64,000 nucleotides of DNA from Saccharothrix longispora. GTDB lineage: Bacteria > Actinomycetota > Actinomycetes > Mycobacteriales > Pseudonocardiaceae. The notes under the pieces are model-generated. The model saw only the letters and a list, made by a program, of their open reading frames with translations, searched no databases and was not told the origin of the DNA. Shown here one piece after another: positions 16,229 through 27,697 of this stretch (positions are counted from its first letter, which is position 1; the number at the start of each line of letters is the position of its first letter). The translations under genes and the position numbers were made by a program. The stretch covers positions 186,001 to 250,000 of the forward strand of contig NZ_NSDM01000004.1 in assembly GCF_030852425.1 (NCBI RefSeq). Reading direction: 5' to 3'.

Positions 16229-17452
16229 ATGAGGTCAGTGGAAGAGCAGCTCGCCAGGGTCGTGGCCGCCGCCGTGCGCCCCGCCCCGGTGCGGGTGGCG
16301 ATCTCCGAGTCGCAGGGCCTGCTCTGCGCGGAGGAGGTCGTCGCCGAGCGCGCGTTGCCCGGTTTCGACCAGGCCGCCGTGGACGGCTACGCGGTGCGCA
16401 GCGTCGACGTGCAGGCCGCCAACGAGGAGCCGGTGAAGCTCCCCGTGGTCGGCGAGATCCCCGCCGGGTCGCGCCAGCCCAGACGGCTGCAGCCCGGCCA
16501 GGCGGTCCGGGTGGCGACCGGCGCGCCCCTCCCCACGCTGGCCGACGCCGTCGTGCCCCTCGGCTACACCGACGGGCACGCGGCGAAGGTGACCGTGCAG
16601 CGGTCCGTGCCGTCGGCGGCGTTCGTCCGCCGCACCGGCGAGGACGTGCAGACCGGTGACGTCGCGGTCCGCCGGGGCTCGGTCATCGGTGCGGCCCAGG
16701 TCGGCCTGCTGGCCGCCGTCGGCCGCAACAAGGTGCTGGTCCACCCCCGGCCGAGGGTGTCGGTGGTCTCCGTGGGCGAGGAGCTCGTGGACGTCGACCG
16801 CACGCCCGGCCAGGGGCAGGTCTACGACGTGAACAGCTACGCGCTCGCCGCGGCGGCCCGGGACGCGGGCGCCGAGGTCAGCCGGGTCGGCATCCAGTCC
16901 GCCGACCCGCGCCGGCTGCGCGAGGTCGTCGAGGGCAGGCTGCTGCTGTCCGAGATCGTGGTCGTCGCGGGTGGCGTCGGGGGCGTCATCGGCGACGAGG
17001 TCCGCGCGGCCCTGGCCGACCTCGGGGACGTCGACGTGACGCGCGTGGCCATGCACCCCGGTTCGGTGCAGGGCTTCGGCCGGCTCGGGCCGGACGCCGT
17101 GCCCACGTTCCTGCTGCCGTCGAACCCGATGAGCGCGCTCGTCGTGTTCGAGGTGCTGGTGCGCCCGCTGATCCGGGCCGCGCTGGGCAAGCGCAACCCG
17201 TACCGCCGGGCCGTCACCGCGCGCCTGCTGTCGCCGTTGACCTCCACGAAGGGACGGCGCGGGTTCCTGCGGGGCCAGCTGCTGCGCGACGCGGACAGCG
17301 GCGAGTACCTGGTGCAGCCGCTCGGCACGTCCGGCTCGCACCTGCTGGCCTCGCTGGCCGAGGCGAACTGCCTGGTCATGGTGGAGGAGGACGTGACGGA
17401 CGTGGCGGTCGGCGACGAGGTCACGGTGAGCTTCCTGGCGCAGAGGGGATAG
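16229..17452 (+). CDS. moeA: MoeA/gephyrin-family protein (possible Glp cell-division factor)
   Basis: A 407-residue four-domain MoeA protein (AVDGYAVRS, EIPAGSRQPRRLQPGQAVRV, VSVGEELVDVD, LPSNPMSALV). Classical MoeA inserts molybdate into molybdopterin-AMP. Two active-site segments depart from the common form: AGGVGGVIGDE where GGVSVGD is usual, and LPSNPMS where LPGNPVS is usual. In Corynebacterium the operon-borne MoeA homologue Glp binds FtsZ and a membrane receptor instead of acting mainly as an enzyme. The layout here (galU, this gene, rimJ, membrane protein) matches that operon from memory, so a division role is plausible. Confidence 0.85.
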   Translation: MRSVEEQLARVVAAAVRPAPVRVAISESQGLLCAEEVVAERALPGFDQAAVDGYAVRSVDVQAANEEPVKLPVVGEIPAGSRQPRRLQPGQAVRVATGAPLPTLADAVVPLGYTDGHAAKVTVQRSVPSAAFVRRTGEDVQTGDVAVRRGSVIGAAQVGLLAAVGRNKVLVHPRPRVSVVSVGEELVDVDRTPGQGQVYDVNSYALAAAARDAGAEVSRVGIQSADPRRLREVVEGRLLLSEIVVVAGGVGGVIGDEVRAALADLGDVDVTRVAMHPGSVQGFGRLGPDAVPTFLLPSNPMSALVVFEVLVRPLIRAALGKRNPYRRAVTARLLSPLTSTKGRRGFLRGQLLRDADSGEYLVQPLGTSGSHLLASLAEANCLVMVEEDVTDVAVGDEVTVSFLAQRG

Positions 17453-18109
17453 ATGAGCCTGGCCTGGGAAGGCGGTCGTCACCCCGGCTGGCCCGCGCGG
17501 CTCGGCCCGCTGCGGGTGGACGCGGGGCTCGTGGCGCTGCGCCCGCCGAGGCTGCGCGACGCCTCCGCGTGGTCCGCCACCCGGCTGCGCGACCAGGCCT
17601 ACCTGGAGGACTGGGAACCGACCGCGTTCGACGGCTGGCACGAGCGCAACGCCGTGCTCGCGTGGCCCGCGCACTGGTCGTCGCTGAAGTCGATGGCCCG
17701 CCGCGGCCACGCCCTGCCGTTCGTGATCACGGTGGACGGCGAGCTGGCCGGCCAGATCACCGTCGGCAACATCGTGCGCGGGTCGCTGCGCTCCGCGTGG
17801 GTCGGCTACTGGGTCGCCGCGGACCGGGCGCGGGGCGGCGTGGCCACGGCGGCGTTGGCGCTGGTCGTCGACCACTGCTTCGGCGAGGCCGGCCTGCACC
17901 GGCTGGAGGCGACCGCGCGGCCGGAGAACGCGGCGTCGCTGCGCGTGCTCGCGAAGGTCGGCTTCCGGCAGGAGGGCCTGTTCCGGCGGTACCTGGACGT
18001 GGCCGGCGACTGGCGCGACCACGTCTGCTTCGCGATGACCGCGGAGGAAGCGTCACCCGAAGGGGTTGTCCGCCGAATGGTTGCACAGGGGTACGCCCGA
18101 ACTGCCTGA
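17453..18109 (+). CDS. rimJ: RimJ/RimL-type GNAT acetyltransferase
   Basis: A 218-residue N-acetyltransferase. The core motifs are VGYWVAADRARGGVATAAL (acetyl-CoA loop), HRLEATARPENAASLRVLAK and GFRQEGLFRRYLDVAGDWR, typical of RimJ-like enzymes that acetylate protein N-termini. The ATG follows the moeA stop without any gap, so translation is coupled. The gene order moeA - rimJ - membrane protein is conserved in actinobacteria. The true substrate is unknown. Confidence 0.9.
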   Translation: MSLAWEGGRHPGWPARLGPLRVDAGLVALRPPRLRDASAWSATRLRDQAYLEDWEPTAFDGWHERNAVLAWPAHWSSLKSMARRGHALPFVITVDGELAGQITVGNIVRGSLRSAWVGYWVAADRARGGVATAALALVVDHCFGEAGLHRLEATARPENAASLRVLAKVGFRQEGLFRRYLDVAGDWRDHVCFAMTAEEASPEGVVRRMVAQGYARTA

Positions 18110-18267
18110 TCAGGAGGCCGAGCGGCTTATTGGTATCCCCCGAAAGTGGGTGATAGACCACACTTCGGTACCTGTGTCGGTCGGCGAGCCTCCGACACTG
18201 GTGTGACTGTTGTGACTAGCGTGGCGTGCGCACCGAGCGCGCCGCGGGGTAGGGGGAGGTGACGGGG

Positions 18268-18954
18268 ATGCCGAGCTCGCTGATCGTCGTGGGACTGGTC
18301 GTGGCCTGGTTGGTCGTCCTCGTGCCGATGGTCGCCCGCAAGCGTGCCGACGCTTCGCGCGGGAGCATGGAGGAGGAGTACGACGCCATGCCCGACGCCG
18401 AGTTCGACGACGACGAGTACGACGAGTACGACGAGCCGGAGGCGGACTTCGGGCACCGCCCGTACCGCCCGGGCCGGGGCGGCTTCGACCCCGAGACCGC
18501 GGCGATCCTGGCGCAGGCCAAGTACGCGTTCCGCCGCCGCGTCGTCGGCACCCTGTTCCTGAGCGCCCTGGTGACCGGCGTGGTCGCCGGCTTCGTCCAC
18601 CCGCTCGTGTGGTGGGCCCACGCCGCCGTGGACGTGACACTCGTCTCCTACCTCGTGTACCTGCGCATCCAGGTGCGCGTCGAGGAGGACGTCCGCGCCC
18701 GCCGCCAGGCCCGCCTCGGCCGCTCCCACCGCCGCCCCGCGCGGCACGTGGGCGAGGGCGCCGAGCGGTCCGCCGCGCACCACCCGCACGACGAGGCGGA
18801 GGTCACCGACCAGCACGGACTGGCCCCGCGCCCGCGCTTCCAGCACCAGGTCCGCCCCGGCACGGTCGTGGTGGACGCCGACGACGAGGACCCGGTGTTC
18901 GTCGAGCTCGACGGCCCCGAGGCCCTCCCGTACCGGCGGGCGGTGGGCGAGTAG
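18268..18954 (+). CDS. Membrane protein, candidate GlpR receptor
   Basis: A 228-residue protein with an N-terminal membrane helix (SSLIVVGLVVAWLVVLVPM), a very acidic linker rich in Asp/Glu/Tyr, two more helices (about residues 90-135, VVGTLFLSALVTGVVAGF and WWAHAAVDVTLVSYLVYL), and a charged C-terminal tail. It lies behind moeA-rimJ, the position of Rv0996 in mycobacteria and, from memory, of GlpR, the membrane receptor of the MoeA-like Glp in Corynebacterium. The ATG has GGGGGAGG about 8 nt upstream. The 158 bp before it hold no gene. Confidence 0.75.
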   Translation: MPSSLIVVGLVVAWLVVLVPMVARKRADASRGSMEEEYDAMPDAEFDDDEYDEYDEPEADFGHRPYRPGRGGFDPETAAILAQAKYAFRRRVVGTLFLSALVTGVVAGFVHPLVWWAHAAVDVTLVSYLVYLRIQVRVEEDVRARRQARLGRSHRRPARHVGEGAERSAAHHPHDEAEVTDQHGLAPRPRFQHQVRPGTVVVDADDEDPVFVELDGPEALPYRRAVGE

Positions 18955-18987
18955 AGGGGGGTGGCGGAACCACCCCCCGGCTACTGA

Positions 18988-18993
18988 TATGCT
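18988..18993 (+). promoter_or_regulatory. Likely -10 box of the tRNA-Ala promoter
   Basis: TATGCT sits 24 bases before the mature 5' end of the tRNA, in a short gap with no gene. It fits a vegetative -10 element with a start point near 19000. No clear -35 box is visible. Confidence 0.45.
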
Positions 18994-19016
18994 TCCCCCG
19001 CACGACAACGGAACAC

Positions 19017-19092
19017 GGGGCTGTAGCGCAGTTGGTAGCGCGACTCGTTCGCATCGAGTAGGTCAGGGGTTCGATTCCCCTCAGCTCCACCA
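19017..19092 (+). tRNA. tRNA-Ala (anticodon CGC)
   Basis: A complete cloverleaf: acceptor GGGGCTG pairs with CAGCTCC and includes the G3-U70 wobble that identifies alanine tRNAs. The D arm is GCGC/GCGC, the anticodon stem ACTCG/CGAGT closes loop TTCGCAT (anticodon CGC, codon GCG), and the T arm AGGGG TTCGATT CCCCT is standard. The CCA end is encoded (19090-19092). Confidence 0.97.
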
Positions 19093-19116
19093 GAGGTCAA
19101 GCTGTACGAACACCGC

Positions 19117-19150
19117 GGAGGCGGATTCCGGTAACACGGAATCCGCCTCC
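19117..19150 (+). terminator. Hairpin terminator behind tRNA-Ala
   Basis: A perfect 14-bp stem: GGAGGCGGATTCCG (19117-19130), loop GTAACA, CGGAATCCGCCTCC (19137-19150). It begins 25 bases after the tRNA. No long T run follows, as is common in high-GC actinomycetes. The rest of 19151-19548 contains no gene I can support; part of it (about 19360-19510) is less GC-rich than its surroundings. Confidence 0.8.
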
Positions 19151-19548
19151 GTCGCGTTGGGGGCGGCGCGACCGTCACGGCAGTGCGCGCAGGTCGCGCC
19201 GGGAAGCCCCGGGTCGACCGGTCCGCCCTCGGCCGATCATTCTCGATGACCACCCCGCGGTCGCGGGCTCCCCGGGTCGTCGTGGCGGCGGCGACTGGAC
19301 GCGGGATCGACCCCGGCGTCCGGGCGGTTCGCGTGGAACATCCCTCACGCGGGTGACGTCAGGGTCGAATCATTCCACCCATCCACCGCTTCAATTCTTT
19401 CATTCCGCACGATTGCGGATCTGCACTCGTGCGTTGACCGTGGGTATTTGCACGAAAGCCGTGCGTGTGATTGTCCGTTCGGCTACTCGGAAGAAGGCGG
19501 AGAAGGTAATTTGGAGTTGGCTCGTCCCGCTGATTCGGAGGTGTCCGA

Positions 19549-20234
19549 GTGATCTCTCGAAGAGGACTGTTGGTGGCTGCCGGGTCGGGTTTGGCGACGA
19601 CCGTCGTGGGCTGCGGCATCGCCGCCAGGACCGCTGCGACAGAGCCGGTGAGGTCGTGGTTGGTCGAGTTGGGCACGTCGCTGTTAGGCGAGGTCGCGGG
19701 AGAGTTGGTGGAGGGTGGGAAGTGGGTCTTCCGGGAAGCGTGGGCGCAGTGGGCGGAGCCCTCGAAGACGGTGGCGGGGCAGCAGGCTGATGAGGGGTAC
19801 GGATTCGTCGACCCGTCGGTGTACGGGCACATCGTCCCGGAAACGACCCTGATCGCTTTTCCAAGACCGCCAACCGCGACCGTGCCACGGATCGGCTCGG
19901 CTGCGTTCGCGCCACGGGCGAGGCGATCGTCCTGGAGAACTGGGCCTGGCGCGGGCTCATGGCGTTCATCAGGGCCGAGGTCGAGGGCAAAGAGGAGAAG
20001 GATCGCGTCCATTTGCTGCAGTTGCTGGCGAAGACGGTGATGCCGCACGGTGCGGCGGTGCCCGCCAAGACCCCGATGGAGACGTTCGAGTACGTGAACT
20101 ACCCCGCCCGGGATGGTGGCGTGGAGATCGTCAAGTTCATCGACGCGGGCAAGGCCAAGGTGACGGTGACCGCGTCCGGGTACCACAGCACCGCCGCCGG
20201 ATCGCCTACTTCGCTGACCTTCGAACTGGCTTAG
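19549..20234 (+). pseudogene. Tat-type lipoprotein-like gene with one frameshift
   Basis: The first frame starts at GTG 19549 with GGAGGTG upstream and encodes SRRGLLVAAGSGLATTVVGC, a twin-arginine signal ending in a lipobox-like VVGC. It continues to ETTLIAF. The protein then continues in another frame as KTANRDRATDRLG, AIVLENWAWRGLMAFIRAEV, KDRVHLLQLLAKTVMPHG to FELA. Adding one T to the TTTT run at 19857-19860 joins both halves into about 228 residues. No family is recognised. The break may be real or a sequencing slip in a homopolymer. Confidence 0.65.
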
Positions 20235-20419
20235 CGGTCTTCGGGCGGGACGCCCTCGCTCGTTCGCGGCCGGGACGGGGCGCGCCCTCCCGCACGATCA
20301 GGTCGGACACCGGTTCGTCGGGACGGCGGTCACGCGGGCCGGAGGGCGTACCGCCGTGGCGTCGAGGCCGGCGGACGTGTGCGCGAAGCCCTACCCGTTG
20401 GTGTGACTAGGATCGCGCG

Positions 20420-23452
<3,033 letters not shown>

Positions 23453-23985
23453 GGTGCCGGGGACGGGCGCTGGGCCTGCACGATCAGGTGATCATGGCCC
23501 TGGACATGTACGTGAACGGGTCCCGCCCCTCGGTTGACCATGACGAAACCCCGAGCGACCACCCCCGACCACGGCGAACCCCGGGAGGACGGACCACCGG
23601 CACCCGCCGCACCCGCGCGCACGGCCCCCGACGCCGCGACCGGTGGCGACGGTGGTGGGCGGAGCGGGAGCGGGGTGCCGGGGCACCGGCGGGAGCCGCG
23701 GGTGGGGCGGCGGGCGCGGTGGTCCTGGTGCCCGGTGGGGTAGCGGGGCGGGTGCGCTGGGCGGGGGTGCACCGGACGGGGAGCGGACGGGCGCGCGGTG
23801 CGGCGTCGATCACGGTGTGGCCCCGCGGCGTCGATGGTGGTGCTGAGCGTGGTGCTGACCCTTGATTGGTATGGACCATAACGCGGCGGTATGACCAGGT
23901 CGGCATATCCGCTGTCGTCCCGCGCCGGCTAGCGTCGGTGGCACGGCCCCGCACCCCGTGTCACCACCCTGCAAGGAGACAGCGG
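23453..23985. other. Intergenic stretch without a supported gene
   Basis: A 533-bp gap. The + strand is C-rich to about 23640 and then strongly G-rich to about 23800, with many GGG runs. Short open frames exist on both strands but none has a ribosome site, domain or normal codon pattern. The last 120 bp hold the DasR-like palindrome and the ribosome site (AAGGAGA) of the protease gene. Confidence 0.6.
23865..23880. promoter_or_regulatory. DasR-like operator before the chitin-binding protease
   Basis: ATTGGTATGGACCATA centres on the dyad TGGT-N4-ACCA. The DasR consensus of Streptomyces is close to ACTGGTCTAGACCACT, so both half-sites match at their core four bases while the flanks differ. It lies about 105 bases before the ATG of a secreted protease with a chitin-binding domain, the kind of gene DasR controls through N-acetylglucosamine. 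Confidence 0.5.
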
Positions 23986-25305
23986 ATGACTCGACGCACC
24001 GTCGCCGCCGTCGCCGTGGCTGTCCTGGGCGCTGCTGGAACCGCAGCGGCGCTGGCCACCACGGCGACCGCCGGTCCACCCCCGTCGCCACCGGCCGTGG
24101 ACGGCGGCCTGGTCGCCGCCATGGCCCGCGATCTGCACATCACGCCCGACCAGGCGATCGTCCGGATCGGCCGGGAGGCTGCCGCGTCCCGGACCGAGAG
24201 CGCGCTGAGGGCGCGGCTCGGCCCGGCGTTCGCGGGGGCCTGGTTGAACGCCGACGCCACGCGACTGGTGGTCGGCGCCACCGACCCGTCGCAGGTCCCG
24301 GCCATCGAGGCGGCCGGGGCGGAGGCCCGGGTCGTCACCCTTTCGGCGGGCCGGCTCGACGCGCTCAAGGCCGTGCTCGACGACAACGCGCGCAACGCCC
24401 CCGACACGGTGCCCGGCTGGTACGTCGACGTGCCCACCAACACCGTGGTGGTGCTGGCTCGGGACGTGGCGCACGGTCGGGCGTTCGCGCGGGCGAGCGG
24501 CCTCGCGGAGGGCGACGTGCGGGTCGAGCGGTCCACCGAGGACCCGCGCCCGCTGATCGACGTCATCGGCGGCAACGCCTACTACATCGGCAGCGGCTCG
24601 CGGTGCTCGGTCGGGTTCGCGGTGGAAGGCGGGTTCGTCACCGCCGGGCACTGCGGGCGGACCGGCGCCGCCACGACCCAGCCGAGCGGCACGTTCGCCG
24701 GCTCCAGCTTCCCCGGCAACGACTACGCCTGGGTGCGCACGGCGGCCGGCAACGCCGGGCGGCCCCTGGTCAACCGCTACCCGGGCACGGTGCCGGTGGC
24801 CGGGTCGACCGAGGCCCCCGTCGGCGCCTCGGTGTGCCGGTCCGGCTCCACGACCGGCTGGCGCTGCGGCACCATCCAGCAGAAGAACGCCTCCGTGACC
24901 TACCCCGAGGGCACGATCACCGGCCTGACCCGCACGAACGCGTGCGCCGAACCCGGCGACTCCGGTGGGTCGTGGTTGACCGGCGACCAGGCGCAGGGCG
25001 TCACCTCCGGCGGCTCCGGGAACTGCACGTCCGGCGGGACGATCTACTTCCAGCCGGTCAACGAGATCCTCCAGGTCTACGGCCTCCGGTTGGTCGTCAG
25101 TGGCGGCACACCCCCGACCGGCACCACCTCGCCGACCACCACGACCACGAACCCGGGCCAGACCACCTGGCAGCCGGGCGTCGCGTACTCGGCCGGTGCC
25201 CTCGTGGCCCACGACGGCGTCGGGTACAGGTGCTTGCAGGGGCACTCGTCCCAACCGGGCTGGGAGCCGCCGGCGGTGCCGGCCCTGTGGCAGCGCGTGG
25301 ACTAG
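23986..25305 (+). CDS. Secreted S1E-type serine protease with chitin-binding domain
   Basis: A 439-residue preproprotein. The order is: signal peptide (VAAVAVAVLGAAGTAAALA), a pro-region of about 165 residues like those of streptogrisin and alpha-lytic protease, then the mature protease from about residue 195 (VIGGNAYYIGSGSRCSVGF). The triad is visible as His in TAGHCG, Asp in GNDYAWVR and Ser in EPGDSGGSW. A Thr/Pro linker leads to a C-terminal CBM5/12 chitin-binding domain (WQPGVAYSAGALV, YRCLQGHSSQPGWEPP). It probably digests proteins embedded in chitinous material. AAGGAGA precedes the ATG. Confidence 0.93.
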   Translation: MTRRTVAAVAVAVLGAAGTAAALATTATAGPPPSPPAVDGGLVAAMARDLHITPDQAIVRIGREAAASRTESALRARLGPAFAGAWLNADATRLVVGATDPSQVPAIEAAGAEARVVTLSAGRLDALKAVLDDNARNAPDTVPGWYVDVPTNTVVVLARDVAHGRAFARASGLAEGDVRVERSTEDPRPLIDVIGGNAYYIGSGSRCSVGFAVEGGFVTAGHCGRTGAATTQPSGTFAGSSFPGNDYAWVRTAAGNAGRPLVNRYPGTVPVAGSTEAPVGASVCRSGSTTGWRCGTIQQKNASVTYPEGTITGLTRTNACAEPGDSGGSWLTGDQAQGVTSGGSGNCTSGGTIYFQPVNEILQVYGLRLVVSGGTPPTGTTSPTTTTTNPGQTTWQPGVAYSAGALVAHDGVGYRCLQGHSSQPGWEPPAVPALWQRVD

Positions 25306-25324
25306 CGGCGGCGTCCGCGCGCGT

Positions 25325-25355
25325 GGGGGGTCCGGCTCCGGCCGGGCCCCCCTTT
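25325..25355 (+). terminator. Rho-independent type terminator after the protease
   Basis: GGGGGGTCCGG (25325-25335) pairs with CCGGGCCCCCC (25342-25352), an 11-bp stem with one G-T pair, followed by TTT. It starts 20 bases after the protease stop. Confidence 0.75.
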
Positions 25356-25510
25356 CCTCGTTCCGGGGAATCGGGCGCGCATGACCAGGGCGTACCCCGC
25401 GGGCGACCGTTCGGGGACCTGTCCGCCACACCGCCACTCGGGCAGAACCGGCCGGACAGCGCCGGTGGCGGGGTCCGCACCCGTACCCTGAGGGGCGACG
25501 AGAAGGGGCG

Positions 25511-27517
25511 GTGCGCGTCGTGGAGCTGGCCGGGTCGCTGTTGGCGTGGCTGCACGGCTGGGTGGGCGTGTCCCTCTGCCCGGGTGACTGGGCGTGGACC
25601 GTGACGGCGTTCGGCGCGCTGGTCGGCGCGCTGCCCACCCTCGCCGCCCTGCTGTCGATCACCGTGCGCCGGGTCGTCGGCAACTCCTACGGGCCGGTCA
25701 CCGGCGCGATCTTCGCCGTGGTGGGCGTGACCAGCACGTTGGCGTTGCCGTGGGTGGCGTTCTCGGCGGCGTTCACGTTGCTGCGCACCTCGGCGCTGCC
25801 GGGCACGGCCTCGCTGGCCGGCTCGCCGTGTCGGGCGTTCACGCAGTTCGACTACCTGGTCGGCGCGCCGTCGATCATCGAGGCGTTCAGCGGCGGCCGG
25901 GTGTTCTTCCTGGTCGCGGCGTGCGTGACGGCGCTGCTGGCGCTGCTGTGCCTGCTGTTCGTGATGCTCCAGGCCGGTTCGGCGTTCCGCCTCGGCCCGA
26001 ACTGGCCGCGCCGCGTGTTCTGGCCGCCGTTCGTCGTGTTGCTGCTGGCCACGTCGGCGCTGCCGGTCACGCTGGTCGGCCACCTGCTGCTCGGGTTCTT
26101 CCCCGTCGCGCTCGTCGGCTCCCTGGTGGTGCGGGTTTTCGGGTTGACTACCGCCATGCTCAACCGCCCCGGTCGCGATCGCGGGAACCCGACCCCGCAG
26201 CCCGCGGTGTCCAGAACGCCGCCGCCCCACCAGTCGTCGAACCAGCCGATCGGCCAGCAGCCGTCGGGCCGGCAGTCGGCGAACCACCAGCCGTCGAACC
26301 ACCACTCGGCGGGCCACCACTCGGCGGGCCGGCTGCCGTCCGGTCACCAGTCGTCCGGTCACCAGCCCCAGAAGCCGCCGCCGTACCAGGTGGAGAAGCC
26401 GCCGCCCTACCAGCCGGCGCAGATCCCGCCCTACCAGCCGCACGGCGCGCCGCCGAAGCCGCCGCCGTACCGGCCGACCCCGCCGCAGCGGCAGTACCCG
26501 CCCACGCGGATCGCCGAGGTGCCGCCGGAGCCGCCGAAGCCGACCCGCGTGGAACAGCCGGCGCAGCTGGCCGACACGCCGGGCCCGCTGCCGTTCGGCC
26601 CCGGCGCGTCGTCCGCGTCCAACCCGGCCCCGGCACAGGACTCGGGCAAGGTGTGGAACCCGGCGGGCGGCCGGTTCCGGCGCATCCGCCAGCTCGGCCG
26701 GGGCGGGTTCGGCACGGTGTGGCTGGCCGTGGACGAGCAGCTCGCGCGCACCGTCGCGGTGAAGCTCGCGCACGCGCCCGACAACGACACCGAGCAGCGC
26801 ATGGTGCGCGAGGCGCGGGCCCTGGCGGCCGTGCGGCACCCGAACTGCGTGCGCGTGTTCGACATCGTCCAGGACCCGGACGGCCTGGCGATCATCATGG
26901 AGTACATCGACGGCCGGCCGCTGTCGGACGTGGTGCTCAAGAGCGGCCTCCTCGCCGACACGCTCGCCGCGCGGCTGTGGGTGAACATGGCGGACGCGCT
27001 GGTCGCGGCGCACGAGCAGGGCGTGCTGCACCGCGACGTGAAGCCGTCGAACGTCATCGTCGACACCTCCGGCACGGCGCACCTGATCGACTTCGGCATC
27101 GCCCGCTCCAAGGGCGACAGCACGCTCACCGCGACCGGGATGATGGTCGGCACGCCCGACTTCCTCGCCCCGGAAACCGCGCGCGGCGAGGCCGCGAGCC
27201 CCGCGTCGGACGCCTGGCAGCTGGCCGCGACGGTCAGCTACGCGCTCACCGGCCACCCGCCGCGCGGGTCGCGGGAGAACCCGATCTCGTCGCTGATGGC
27301 CGCCGCGCAGGGCGAGCCGTGCGTGAAGCTGCCGCAGCGCAGCGCCCACACCCGCCTGCTCACCAGCGCGCTGGACGCCGACCCGGCCAAGCGCCCGTCG
27401 CTGACCGCGATCAGGGCCGAGCTGAGCACGTGGATGTCGCAGGCCGGCCTGAGCAAGGAAGGGCCGGTCACCAGGATGATCGACCGGCCGGAGCCGCCGA
27501 CCCGACCCGTGCGCTGA
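25511..27517 (+). CDS. Membrane-anchored serine/threonine protein kinase, C-terminal kinase
   Basis: A 668-residue kinase with the domains in unusual order. Residues 1-215 carry about five membrane helices (VTAFGALVGALPTLAALLS, LVAACVTALLALLCLLFVM, VVLLLATSALPVTLVGHLL). Residues 215-375 are a disordered Pro/Gln/His-rich linker with short repeats (HQSS, KPPPYQ). The kinase domain is C-terminal (about 385-645): GRGGFGTVW, VAVKLA, HRDVKPSNV, DFGIARS and GTPDFLAPETA are all intact, so it should be active. Usual actinobacterial kinases place the kinase first and an external sensor last; here there is no external domain. GTG 25520 is an alternative start. Confidence 0.88.
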   Translation: MRVVELAGSLLAWLHGWVGVSLCPGDWAWTVTAFGALVGALPTLAALLSITVRRVVGNSYGPVTGAIFAVVGVTSTLALPWVAFSAAFTLLRTSALPGTASLAGSPCRAFTQFDYLVGAPSIIEAFSGGRVFFLVAACVTALLALLCLLFVMLQAGSAFRLGPNWPRRVFWPPFVVLLLATSALPVTLVGHLLLGFFPVALVGSLVVRVFGLTTAMLNRPGRDRGNPTPQPAVSRTPPPHQSSNQPIGQQPSGRQSANHQPSNHHSAGHHSAGRLPSGHQSSGHQPQKPPPYQVEKPPPYQPAQIPPYQPHGAPPKPPPYRPTPPQRQYPPTRIAEVPPEPPKPTRVEQPAQLADTPGPLPFGPGASSASNPAPAQDSGKVWNPAGGRFRRIRQLGRGGFGTVWLAVDEQLARTVAVKLAHAPDNDTEQRMVREARALAAVRHPNCVRVFDIVQDPDGLAIIMEYIDGRPLSDVVLKSGLLADTLAARLWVNMADALVAAHEQGVLHRDVKPSNVIVDTSGTAHLIDFGIARSKGDSTLTATGMMVGTPDFLAPETARGEAASPASDAWQLAATVSYALTGHPPRGSRENPISSLMAAAQGEPCVKLPQRSAHTRLLTSALDADPAKRPSLTAIRAELSTWMSQAGLSKEGPVTRMIDRPEPPTRPVR

Positions 27518-27644
27518 CCCGGCGGCACGCCGGGAACGCGGGCGCCACCGCCGTGGAGCCCCGGGCGTGCGCGTCGGTCGGATCGCGAGGAGTTCGATGT
27601 CGGTTCCCGGACATCGACCACTTCCGAGCTTCCCGCGGCCCTGG

Positions 27645-27694
27645 CGTGATCGGCGCCGCGCTGCCGGTCGAGCGGCAGCGCGGCGCCGATCACG
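27645..27694. terminator. Perfect 22-bp hairpin, bidirectional terminator
   Basis: The left arm (27645-27666, from CGTGATCGGCGCC) and the right arm (27673-27694) are exact reverse complements over 22 bp, with loop GTCGAG. It sits between the kinase gene and convergent PMT, three bases from the PMT stop, and can serve both. Confidence 0.88.
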
Positions 27695-27697
27695 GCG

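Noticed and set aside
19017-20234. Genomic island integrated at tRNA-Ala
   Set aside because: No integrase and no duplicated tRNA 3' end could be found downstream, only a broken gene and somewhat lower GC.
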